A DNA stretch of 6,359 bases from NCBI GenBank assembly GCA_019240175.1, contig JAFAYS010000094.1, positions 1-6,359 of the forward strand, in the 5' to 3' direction. This DNA comes from Chloroflexota bacterium (GTDB lineage: Bacteria > Chloroflexota > Chloroflexia > Chloroflexales > Kallotenuaceae). The first letter of the stretch is position 1. Each line of letters opens with the position of its first letter. Below, piece by piece: positions 1 to 6,123 of the stretch. Both the position numbers and the translations under genes were made by a program. Under the pieces are notes generated by a model. The model did no database searches. It was not told the origin of the DNA and was given only the letters and a program-made list of their open reading frames with translations.

Positions 1-75
1 CAGATCAGCGAGCAGCTCACCGGCCTGGATCAGCAGTCGCAGCCGATCAACGCCGGAGCGACGGCAGCAGCTTAG
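1..75 (+). CDS. C-terminal tail of an unidentified protein (5' end outside window)
   Basis: Frame 1 is open from the left edge to a TAG at 73-75 and gives 24 residues, beginning QISEQLTGLDQQ and ending in an Ala-rich tail (ATAAA). Nearly every codon of the first 18 ends in G or C, as in the real genes here, which favours this frame. The tail is polar and Gln-rich, looks like a disordered or helical end, and carries no recognisable motif, so I propose no function. The gene runs in the same direction as the deacetylase. It ends 43 bases before that gene's start with no clear terminator between, so the two could be co-transcribed. With so little sequence, a chance open frame cannot be excluded. 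Confidence 0.5.
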   Translation, partial: QISEQLTGLDQQSQPINAGATAAA

Positions 76-118
76 CAAAATTACGTCAAGTTATTCATCT
101 ACTCAAAAGGACGCGACA

Positions 119-961
119 ATGGAACAACGATCAATCCTGGCGGCCTACGCACATCCCGACGACGAAGCGTTCGGCAGCGGCGGTACGCTGGCCAAGTATG
201 CCCAGAGCGGCGCGCAGGTTACGCTTGTCTGCGCAACCCGTGGCGAAGTTGGCGAGATCTCCGATCCGGCGCTGGCCACGCCCGAAAACCTGGGCCAGGT
301 CCGCGAGCAGGAGATGTTGAACGCGGCGCAGGCGCTCGGCGTCAGCGATGTGCGCTTTCTAGACTACCGCGACTCGGGCATGGCCGGCACGGACGACAAT
401 CATAATCCGGCAGCCTTCGTCAACGTGCCCGCCGAAGAAGTGGTCGAGCGGCTGGTGCGGATCATTCGCGAGGTCCGGCCTCAGGTCGTGGTCACCTTCG
501 ACCCCAACGGCGGCTACGGCCACCCGGATCATATCGCGATCCACCAGCATACCGTCGCAGCCTTTCATCTGGCCGGCGATCCCGAGCGCTACCCCGAGGC
601 TGGGCCGGTCTGGCAGCCGGCGCGGCTTTTCTACAACGCGATTCCGCGCTCGACTTTCCTGGCTATGCGCGATCGGCTGGTGGCGGCGGGCGAGGACACC
701 AGCATGTTTGACCGTATCGAGGAGAACGGCATGGGCTGGCCCGACGATCAGATCCAGGCGCAGCTCGACGTGTCCGGCACCGTCGGCGCGAAGTGGCAAT
801 CGCTGATGGCGCATCGCACCCAGTTTGGCGAGAATAACATGTTCCGGCGCTTCCCCGAAGACGAAGTGCAGCGCATGATGAGTCAGGAGCATTTCGTGCT
901 GGCCTGGCCGCAGCCGACCGAAGGTTTTAAGCTCTCAGATCTGTTCGAGGGCGTCGCCTAG
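119..961 (+). CDS. PIG-L/LmbE-family zinc-dependent N-deacetylase
   Basis: A 280-residue cytoplasmic enzyme of the PIG-L (LmbE) fold. The family hydrolyses N-acetyl groups from GlcNAc-type substrates; known members are MshB and Mca (mycothiol), BshB (bacillithiol) and PIG-L. The signature AHPDDE is at residues 11-16: His12 and Asp15 are the expected zinc ligands and Asp14 the expected general base. The second motif, GHPDH, is at 134-138, with His138 as the expected third zinc ligand. The segment LVCATRGEVGE (36-46) and the late AHRTQ (231-235) are also typical of MshB/Mca-like members, and the length fits them. There is no signal peptide. The start is fixed by AAAAGGA at 105-111, seven bases before the ATG. 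A hairpin follows the stop. All catalytic residues I can check are present, so it should be active, but the substrate cannot be read from sequence. No thiol-biosynthesis partner gene is visible, so an MshB, Mca or BshB name would be a guess. Confidence 0.92.
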   Translation: MEQRSILAAYAHPDDEAFGSGGTLAKYAQSGAQVTLVCATRGEVGEISDPALATPENLGQVREQEMLNAAQALGVSDVRFLDYRDSGMAGTDDNHNPAAFVNVPAEEVVERLVRIIREVRPQVVVTFDPNGGYGHPDHIAIHQHTVAAFHLAGDPERYPEAGPVWQPARLFYNAIPRSTFLAMRDRLVAAGEDTSMFDRIEENGMGWPDDQIQAQLDVSGTVGAKWQSLMAHRTQFGENNMFRRFPEDEVQRMMSQEHFVLAWPQPTEGFKLSDLFEGVA

Positions 962-984
962 CCGAAACTTAACACAGCAAAGCT

Positions 985-1011
985 AGCCGGGAAGTTGCAT
1001 TCCCGGCTTTT
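985..1011 (+). terminator. Hairpin with short T-run after the deacetylase gene
   Basis: AGCCGGGAA (985-993) pairs perfectly with TTCCCGGCT (1000-1008) around a six-base loop, and the following bases read TTTCGTT. This looks like a Rho-independent terminator 24 bases after the deacetylase stop. The T-run is short and interrupted, so termination may be partial. Only 35 bases separate it from the methyltransferase ATG, and I see no good promoter in them. Read-through therefore probably supplies some methyltransferase mRNA. Confidence 0.7.
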
Positions 1012-1036
1012 CGTTGTCCAAAACAATTTCATCACC

Positions 1037-1042
1037 AAGGAG
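1037..1042 (+). promoter_or_regulatory. Ribosome binding site that decides the methyltransferase start
   Basis: AAGGAG lies four bases before the ATG at 1047. The only upstream in-frame alternative is a TTG at 1014. It sits in the T-rich tail of the preceding terminator and has no Shine-Dalgarno of its own, so ATG 1047 is preferred. Confidence 0.75.
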
Positions 1043-1046
1043 CACC

Positions 1047-1784
1047 ATGAATCGCAAGCGCTTTTCGCTGATCGCCCATCGCGATCATACGTTTGCCAAC
1101 CCGCTGAGCGAGGAAAAGATCGATCGGCTGCTGGGATTGCTGGATCTGCCGCCTGAGGCGCAGGTTTTGGACGTTGGCTGTGGCAATGCCGAGCTGCTGA
1201 TCCGGCTGATCGAGCGCTACAACGTCGTCGGCACAGGCGTAGAGCACGACGCCGAGGCGCTCAGCGACGGGCCGCGCCGAGCGCAGGGCCGCATCTCCAT
1301 GGAGCGGCTGCAGCTACACGCGATTTCGGCGGCTGATTTCAAGCCCGATCGCAGCTTCGACGCCGCGCTGTGCATCGGCGCGACGCACGCGTATGGCGGC
1401 TATCTGCCAACCCTGGCGGAGCTCCAAACGCTGGTGCGGCCCGGCGGCCAGATCTTGATCGGCGAAGGCTACTGGCAGCGCGACCCCGATCCTGAGTACC
1501 TGGCGCTGCTGGGAGCCGAGCCCGACGAGCTGACCAGCCACGCCGACAACGTGAGCCGCGCCGTCGACGCCGGATGGACGCCGCTCTACAGCGTCACCAG
1601 CAGCGCTGACGATTGGGATCACTACGAGGGGCTGTACTGCCGCGCGATCGAGCGCTTCGTCGCCGCCCACCCCGACGATCCAGACAGTCCCGAGTTCGCC
1701 GCGTATATTCGGCGCTGGAACGCGGGCTATCTGCGCTGGGGCCGCGACACGCTGGGCTTTGGTTTGTATCTGTTCCAAAACTAA
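1047..1784 (+). CDS. Class I SAM-dependent methyltransferase, YjhP-like
   Basis: A 245-residue soluble protein (numbering from ATG 1047) with a Rossmann methyltransferase core. Motif I is VLDVGCGNAE at 40-49 (SAM-binding glycine loop). An acidic position follows beta-2 in GVEHD (64-68), where Glu66 probably binds the ribose. Next come CIGATHAYGG (109-118) and RPGGQILIGEGYW (131-143). The GAT...GG segment, the PGG..LIGE.YW segment, the later WDHYE (190-194) and the C-terminal GFGLYLF (237-243) match what I recall of E. coli YjhP, a methyltransferase of unknown substrate. Length also fits that group. Known fact: class I enzymes transfer a methyl group from SAM. The acceptor here cannot be predicted. 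The gene follows the deacetylase in the same direction and converges with the minus-strand propeller gene, whose stop lies 51 bases beyond. The family call is secure; the closeness to YjhP is from memory. Confidence 0.88.
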   Translation: MNRKRFSLIAHRDHTFANPLSEEKIDRLLGLLDLPPEAQVLDVGCGNAELLIRLIERYNVVGTGVEHDAEALSDGPRRAQGRISMERLQLHAISAADFKPDRSFDAALCIGATHAYGGYLPTLAELQTLVRPGGQILIGEGYWQRDPDPEYLALLGAEPDELTSHADNVSRAVDAGWTPLYSVTSSADDWDHYEGLYCRAIERFVAAHPDDPDSPEFAAYIRRWNAGYLRWGRDTLGFGLYLFQN

Positions 1785-1808
1785 ACCGGCGGTTCGTGAC
1801 GCCGCCGG
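1775..1808 (-). terminator. GC-rich hairpin between convergent genes, best as minus-strand terminator
   Basis: CCGGCGG (1786-1792) pairs perfectly with CCGCCGG (1802-1808) across a nine-base loop, in the 51-base gap between the two convergent stops. Read on the minus strand, the stem is followed directly by TTTAGTTTTGG (1785 down to 1775), a reasonable T-rich tract, so it would serve the large propeller gene. Read on the plus strand, only CTTGGACTT follows, so it is a poorer intrinsic terminator for the methyltransferase, though it may help both ways. Confidence 0.55.
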
Positions 1809-1835
1809 CTTGGACTTAAGATCGATTGGTTCCAG

Positions 1836-4800
1836 TTACGGCAGCGCAAAGGCCTCGTTGATCGCGGAGTATGACGAGCCGCCGTTGGGACCGCCGCCCG
1901 CCACATACACAACATTGTTGATTGTGCCGGCAGCCGCGCCGTGACGTGGCGTTTGCATCGGCGTGAGCGTGCGCCACGTATTCGTCGCCGGATCGTACTC
2001 CTCGTTTTGGGCGAAAACGCCACCGCTGGGTGTGCGCTCGCCGCCCATCACCTGCGCGCGACCATTGATCGTCCCAACCATCACCGTCCGCCGTCCGGTC
2101 GGCATGGGGGCGCGCGCGGCCCACACATTCGTCGCCGGATCGTACATCTCGACGGTGTTGAGCGTATCGCCGAGGCTGCTGCCGTCGGCGTTGCGCGTAC
2201 GACCACCAAAGATGTAGAGCTTGCCGTTGAGCGCCGCCGAGCCGGGATTATCGCGCCGGGTGGACATGGCCGGCGCAGCGCTCCACGTATTCGTCGCCGG
2301 ATCGTAGACCTCGACGCTCGCCAACGACGCGCCGTTGCCGCCCATACCGCCAGCCACATAGATCTTGGTGCCGATCGCCTGGGCTGTCGCGCCGCCACGG
2401 GCCGTACTCATCGGAGCCAGCGCGGTCCAGCTATTGGTCGCGGGAGTGTACACCGCCGCGTTGGTGACCGCGCCCGAGAACGCGCCGGTCGAGCCGCCGA
2501 AGACGTACAGCTTGCCGTTGTAGGCAACCGCCGCTGGATTCTCGACGCCCGGACCAGGCAGATTCGGCCCGCTGCTCCAAGTATTGGTCGCCGCATCGAA
2601 GATATACAGATTGGTCTGCGGCCCGACGCCCGTCTTGCCCGCCACCACGTAGAGCTTGCCGCCGATCGCCGCGCCGCCGACGTCCAGCAGCGAGGCCGGC
2701 AGCGATTGTTTGCTGGCCCAGGTGCCGCCCGCGCTGGGCGTGCCCGGAGTGGGCTTGAGTGCCGTCACGCGATTCGCGCCCAGCTCGCCGACATAGATCG
2801 TGCCGTCGGGTCCCTGCGCCAGCGGCAGCGGATTGCTAAAGCCGCCGATCAGCTGCTTGGACGAGACCACCGAGCGGCCATCCGCCGACAACTGCACACG
2901 GGTAATATCATCGCCGACCGAATAGTTCGCGATCAGCAACTCGCCCTTGAGCGCGCCGCCAAACACATTCGAGGTATATTCGATCACGCCGTTGGACGAG
3001 CGATTCATGCCCAGGCTGTGCAGCGGCCCGGCATAGTTGGCCGGCGGCGACACGTTCTGATAGTGTCCATCCTTGAAAACGCACTCGTTGCGATACGGGT
3101 TGGGATGGCCGTAGTACTTGCCCTGCTCGATCCGCAGCAGCAGATCCGGCTGCGAGCCCGGATTATCGCCGCCCTGAGTCCATGATGTGGTGCTGCCGTT
3201 GCCGGTGCACGGCGGCGTCGGACTCGGCGGGTAGGTACCGGTCACCCCAAGACCGTTGTCGGAGGCGTACAGCGCGCCGTTGCTGTGGAAGGCGAAATCG
3301 TAGGAGTTGCGCAGGCCCGAGGCATACACCTGCACGCTACACGGCGCGGGGCCGAAGATATTGCTGGTGTTGGCGCAGGTTCCGTCAAAAGTCGCACTGC
3401 GCACATCGGCCACCACGATCGCCGCCGAGAGCGGCTGCTCCTGCATCGTGCCGAACTCAGTGTTAGCGGTGTTGGGAGCGCCCGCGCCGGTGTTGCCGCC
3501 GACCGCAATGTAAAGCTTGCCGTCCGGCCCGAAATGCAGCGAGTTGACCGCGTGATTGGCCTTGGCGCGCGGCAAGCCCGTGATCACATCCTGGCGCGTG
3601 GTAAAGCCGGAGCCCGAGAGCCTGGTGATCGTGCTGGAATTGGGCGTGCCGTTGTCGAGCGAAGGGCTGGAGTGCGAAACCCACAGGATCACATTGCTCG
3701 GCGTCGAGAGCGGATCGACGGTGATGCCCAGCGTCAGCCGCGAGCCTAGCGTAGTAATCACCTGATCCGCAACCACCTGCTTGGCGTCGTTGAGCGTGAC
3801 CGCGTGGATCTTACCCATCATCTCGGTCACATACAGCCGGCCATCCGGCCCCCAGACCATCGACGTGGGCACACTGACCGGGAACGACGAGCGTGTGAAG
3901 CCGACGCTTGAAACCGGCGGCGGTGTGACGGTCGTTTCTTCGGCGGTGAGCGAGAAATCGTCGAAGGTGAAGCTGAGCGGAACAGCCGCGTTGCGATGCG
4001 TGGCAAAGATGCCGCCAAAGCTGCGCGTACCGATCGTCGGATCGATACCGGCGGCGTCGAAGCTAAAAAACTCCGGCGGCGCGACAACTGTATCGAGCGT
4101 GACCGGCGAGCCGCCGTTGAGGCGATAGATCGCGGCGATCGTGCGATCGTTAGGGTTGGCGCGCAGGGTTAGCTCGATCGGGCCGCTGGTGTTGATCGCG
4201 CCCGACAGCGTTTTCTGGATGAATACGCCGTTGACTTCCAGCAGATACTCGATCTCGTAGCCGGTCGGCAGCGAGATCACCTCGAATTTGACGTAGTTGT
4301 TCTGATCGTTGCCAAACCACAGCCCGGCCTGCTCGAAGTTGCCGCTGGCTACCGGCAGATCGCGCAGCGTGGTTTTGATCAGCGAGATCTGGCTCGGCGC
4401 GTCGATGCCTACACCCAGCATATTGTCCTGGCTATTGTGCGTCGTGTAAGCGATGCCTGCCGTCGTGGTCAGCTTGAGCGTGCCCGGCGCAGCCATGCTT
4501 TCGGCGATCAGCGCCGGTAGATAGCCGTCGCCGTTGGCCGGGTGGCTGAGGAAAGTAAAGCCGGTACCGAGCGCGCCGGCATCCTGGATCTTGCCCTGAT
4601 CCTGATCGAAATTCAGCGTGTACGGCGGTCGGATCAAAATCTCGGAGCAGGGCAGCGGCAGACAGGTCGCGGCGGCCTCGACGTTCAGCGTGACCGGCAG
4701 CGTCGCGCTCTCGTGGCCGGGCCCAGTCGCGGTGACGGTCGTGGTGTAGCTGCCGGGAGCCAGGCCCGCCGCATCGACTGCCAGCGTGCGCGTGCCGGGC

Positions 4801-5567
4801 GTGGTGTCGCTCGACTGGTTGATGCTCAGCCACGAGGCCGACTCGCTCAGGTCGTACTTGACCCGCGCGCCCTGGCTGCTGAACAGATCGATGTTTTTGC
4901 TGGCGGCACGGCCACGCGGCAGGCGCACGCTCAGCCCATTGTCGGTGAAGATCAGCGCGGGACCGCCGTTGCGCACCAGGAAGCGCGCCGATGTCACGAT
5001 CGTTTTGCCATCAGCTAGATCGAGCGCCGCGACGATCGTGTGAAAACCGTTGCTAAGCTGGCCGGTATCGAAGGGCTTGACCGCGCCAGCGTCACTACCG
5101 GCGAAATCAAACGGGGCCTGCCGATCGATCGAGTAGGGCGTCACGTCCAGCCGGCCTTCAAGCACGGCAGCGGGCGGATCAAGGAAAAAGCGCACCTGGT
5201 GCGTCTCGGCCTCAGTGATGGCAAAGATAAAGCGTTTGCCGGAAGCAATCGCCCGATCGAGCGGCGTCTGATCACCGCGCTTGTGCCCGGCGCTGATGTA
5301 CAGCTTGTACGGCTCGACCTCTGCCGGAGTCGCGCGCTTATCGCGTCCCTGGGCTTTGCTGGTTTCTTGCTGTCCCGCCACCGGTGCCGCCAGCAGCGCG
5401 GCGATCAAGAACAGCAGCAGGTAGAGCCAGCTCATCTGCCAGCGGACCGGGCGGCGCTGCAAGCGGCTCAACACGCGTGCCGCCTGCACTGAGCTGTGGA
5501 CGTTCTGTCGTATAACCGATGGACGGATTGCTGCGGTCGTTTGTACATCATTTGACTGCGGGGTCAT
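1836..5567 (-). CDS. Exported multidomain protein: Ig-like, BACON-like, LamG-like, GSDH propeller, Kelch propeller
   Basis: 1243 residues. In order: a long basic N-region (1-44), a hydrophobic signal sequence (45-60, likely cleaved near 64-65), an Ig-like domain (about 86-198) and a BACON-like domain (about 201-297). A LamG/concanavalin-like domain follows (about 314-543) with QAGLWFGNDQNNYVKF, typical of DUF1349-type modules. A Pro/Thr linker (545-552) leads to a glucose/sorbosone-dehydrogenase propeller (about 555-938) and a six-blade Kelch propeller (about 948-1243). The six cysteines (302, 307, 731, 743, 787, 829) all lie beyond the signal sequence and are even in number, fitting disulfides outside the cytoplasm. 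The protein probably binds and perhaps oxidises a sugar or polysaccharide. Binding modules in front of an oxidoreductase-like propeller suggest this, but activity is inferred. No C-terminal membrane or wall-sorting signal is seen. The start has a GGAGG site. The frame is intact, with no frameshift. The upstream neighbour on the same strand is a chitinase. Confidence 0.93.
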   Translation of the reverse strand: MTPQSNDVQTTAAIRPSVIRQNVHSSVQAARVLSRLQRRPVRWQMSWLYLLLFLIAALLAAPVAGQQETSKAQGRDKRATPAEVEPYKLYISAGHKRGDQTPLDRAIASGKRFIFAITEAETHQVRFFLDPPAAVLEGRLDVTPYSIDRQAPFDFAGSDAGAVKPFDTGQLSNGFHTIVAALDLADGKTIVTSARFLVRNGGPALIFTDNGLSVRLPRGRAASKNIDLFSSQGARVKYDLSESASWLSINQSSDTTPGTRTLAVDAAGLAPGSYTTTVTATGPGHESATLPVTLNVEAAATCLPLPCSEILIRPPYTLNFDQDQGKIQDAGALGTGFTFLSHPANGDGYLPALIAESMAAPGTLKLTTTAGIAYTTHNSQDNMLGVGIDAPSQISLIKTTLRDLPVASGNFEQAGLWFGNDQNNYVKFEVISLPTGYEIEYLLEVNGVFIQKTLSGAINTSGPIELTLRANPNDRTIAAIYRLNGGSPVTLDTVVAPPEFFSFDAAGIDPTIGTRSFGGIFATHRNAAVPLSFTFDDFSLTAEETTVTPPPVSSVGFTRSSFPVSVPTSMVWGPDGRLYVTEMMGKIHAVTLNDAKQVVADQVITTLGSRLTLGITVDPLSTPSNVILWVSHSSPSLDNGTPNSSTITRLSGSGFTTRQDVITGLPRAKANHAVNSLHFGPDGKLYIAVGGNTGAGAPNTANTEFGTMQEQPLSAAIVVADVRSATFDGTCANTSNIFGPAPCSVQVYASGLRNSYDFAFHSNGALYASDNGLGVTGTYPPSPTPPCTGNGSTTSWTQGGDNPGSQPDLLLRIEQGKYYGHPNPYRNECVFKDGHYQNVSPPANYAGPLHSLGMNRSSNGVIEYTSNVFGGALKGELLIANYSVGDDITRVQLSADGRSVVSSKQLIGGFSNPLPLAQGPDGTIYVGELGANRVTALKPTPGTPSAGGTWASKQSLPASLLDVGGAAIGGKLYVVAGKTGVGPQTNLYIFDAATNTWSSGPNLPGPGVENPAAVAYNGKLYVFGGSTGAFSGAVTNAAVYTPATNSWTALAPMSTARGGATAQAIGTKIYVAGGMGGNGASLASVEVYDPATNTWSAAPAMSTRRDNPGSAALNGKLYIFGGRTRNADGSSLGDTLNTVEMYDPATNVWAARAPMPTGRRTVMVGTINGRAQVMGGERTPSGGVFAQNEEYDPATNTWRTLTPMQTPRHGAAAGTINNVVYVAGGGPNGGSSYSAINEAFALP
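1839..2726 (-). repeat. Six Kelch repeats forming a C-terminal beta-propeller
   Basis: Residues 948-1243 of the propeller protein. Each unit of about 48-54 residues has the Kelch pattern: a glycine pair after a hydrophobic strand (YVFGG 1021-1025, YVAGG 1070-1074, YIFGG 1118-1122, YVAGG 1221-1225), then a Tyr-Asp/Thr-Pro-Ala-Thr-Asn motif ending in Trp (Trp997, Trp1047, Trp1095, Trp1149, Trp1198). The block starts with a lone Trp strand (Trp950) and ends at FALP, so blade closure may join the two ends. Kelch propellers usually bind partners or carbohydrates; galactose oxidase uses this fold, but I see no evidence for its Cys-Tyr cofactor, as the block has no cysteine. Confidence 0.88.
2754..3905 (-). 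other. Glucose/sorbosone dehydrogenase-like (soluble PQQ-GDH-type) propeller domain
   Basis: Residues 555-938 of the large protein. NH at 671-672, followed by a strand and GPDGKLYIAVG (680-690), aligns by eye with the D-H before GPDxKxYY in Acinetobacter soluble glucose dehydrogenase, so His672 would be the catalytic base (His144 there). GLRN (751-754) followed by AFHSNGALYASDNG matches the Arg-Asn PQQ-site segment and the following strand. KYYGHPNPYRNE (817-828) matches the GNYGWPN region. The repeated GPDGxxYV strands (573-580, 919-926) are typical propeller blades. An insertion (about 773-805) separates two halves of the site. PQQ use is inferred; many GSDH-family proteins have no proven activity. 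Confidence 0.82.
3939..4628 (-). other. Concanavalin/LamG-like (DUF1349-type) domain
   Basis: Residues 314-543 of the large protein form a beta-rich domain. It starts near LNFDQDQG, where many such domains begin with an F-D-D segment, and closes at FTFDDFSL (533-540). The central segment AGLWFGNDQNNYVKF (414-428) is the hallmark. Such modules are often carbohydrate-binding or accessory, so a targeting role for the propellers is plausible but not shown. Confidence 0.65.
4671..5312 (-). other. N-terminal Ig-like and BACON-like domains
   Basis: Residues 86-198 read as one Ig-like beta-sandwich: VRFFLD (125-130), PFDFAG (152-157) and a strand with NGFHTIVAALDLADG (173-187). Residues 201-297 resemble a BACON domain: ASWLSI (244-249), then GTRTL (258-262), GLAPGSYTTTVTATGPG (268-284) and a closing VTLNVE (292-297). 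BACON modules are common in secreted carbohydrate-active proteins and are thought to bind glycans or mucins. Boundaries are by eye. Confidence 0.6.
5373..5435 (-). other. Signal sequence of the large propeller protein
   Basis: Residues 45-65. A run of hydrophobic residues (WLYLLLFLIAALLAA) follows Arg-rich RRPVRWQ. Cleavage could fall after Ala64 or Gly65, before QQETS. This indicates Sec-type export. The stretch before it is 44 residues long, which is unusual. An anchored rather than cleaved N-terminus is the alternative. Confidence 0.75.
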
Positions 5568-5575
5568 GGTGTATA

Positions 5576-5580
5576 CCTCC
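5576..5580 (-). promoter_or_regulatory. Ribosome binding site of the large propeller gene
   Basis: GGAGG on the minus strand, eight bases before the ATG at 5567-5565. It decides the start: the alternative Met45 codon (5435-5433), just before the hydrophobic segment, has no such site. Confidence 0.8.
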
Positions 5581-6062
5581 GATCCTCAACCATCAATTGC
5601 ATCTACGCCGTCACGTGAGCATCTGCCCTGCTGATCTGGACAGGCCGGTGGGATTCCAGGCAGCACAAAGATCACCAATGTCGCGGCAACGAGCATTAAT
5701 CCCTGTCGTAGCGAACAGGAATCACTGCACATTGACACCAGCGCCAAAAGCGAAACACAGGCGATAAAGCACCGTGCTAGCTTGCCGGAATCAGATTCGA
5801 CCGAAAGCGGTCACGATTGTGGTGAAAAAGATTTGGATCGATGGTTGCTCTGGGGAAAGTTCCAGGCCAGAAATCGATCGAAAGCTAGCGCACGAGACAA
5901 CAAGGGGGCAATTGTCTACTCAGGGTGCGATGAACTTGCGATATAGCCAGGAATTATGAGATATTGGCGAGATGAGAGCCACACCATCTAGCGATGCGGG
6001 CATCATATCATCTCCCTGTAGCAGAGATCAATAAAAGATTCGTAAAGATTGCGTACAATTTC
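5581..6062. other. Long intergenic region with no convincing gene
   Basis: About 480 bases of lower GC than the genes on either side. Open frames on either strand lack the strong G/C third-position bias seen in the real genes. I found no tRNA and no clear sigma-70 promoter. What can be seen: tandem AATCTTT on the minus strand at 6034-6050; a 28-codon minus-strand ORF (6006-5920) with AGGGAG five bases before its ATG; a dyad AGACAA-N11-TTGTCT at 5895-5917; a short dyad GATGC-GG-GCATC at 5993-6004; and a small hairpin GACCG-AAAG-CGGTC at 5799-5812. The promoter and leader of the large propeller gene must lie here unless it is read from further upstream. Confidence 0.6.
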
Positions 6063-6101
6063 AAATAAAAACTGCTCCCGCACTTTACAGCACGAGAGCA
6101 G
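6063..6101 (-). terminator. Strong Rho-independent terminator of the chitinase gene
   Basis: On the minus strand CTGCTCTCGTGCT pairs with AGTGCGGGAGCAG over 13 positions (three G-T wobbles) around a GTAA tetraloop, and TTTTTATTT follows at once. It starts 22 bases after the chitinase stop. The perfect outer CTGCTC/GAGCAG stem and the good T-tract make it the clearest terminator in the window. It separates the chitinase transcript from the propeller gene. Confidence 0.85.
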
Positions 6102-6123
6102 CGCGGAGCGAACAGGCAGCTGA

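Noticed and set aside
359..892. 177-codon minus-strand open frame within the deacetylase
   Set aside because: Antisense shadow of a gene with intact AHPDDE and HPDH motifs; no motifs of its own.
1014..1049. TTG start at 1014 for the methyltransferase
   Set aside because: It lies in the terminator T-run and lacks a ribosome site; ATG 1047 has AAGGAG.
1839..2726. Kelch block as a galactose oxidase
   Set aside because: No cysteine is present in the block, so the Cys-Tyr cofactor of galactose oxidase cannot form.
1941..3185. 414-codon plus-strand open frame opposite the Kelch/GSDH region
   Set aside because: Very rich in Arg, Ala and His, with no recognisable domain. It is the antisense shadow of a GC-rich gene whose minus-strand protein has clear domains.
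3285..3749. Plus-strand open frame of 154 codons inside the propeller gene
   Set aside because: Composition is that of an antisense shadow and there is no domain or ribosome site.
5434..5460. Possible Tat twin-arginine signal (Arg38-Arg39)
   Set aside because: The residues after the pair (PVRWQ) do not fit the S-R-R-x-F-L-K pattern; an ordinary Sec-type signal is simpler.
5799..5812. Hairpin GACCG-AAAG-CGGTC
   Set aside because: Only five base pairs, no T-tract after it and no obvious role; easily due to chance.
5519..5959. Plus-strand open frames 5519-5767 and 5774-5959
   Set aside because: No ribosome site, no G/C third-position bias and no similarity I recognise. The first also overlaps the start of the propeller gene.
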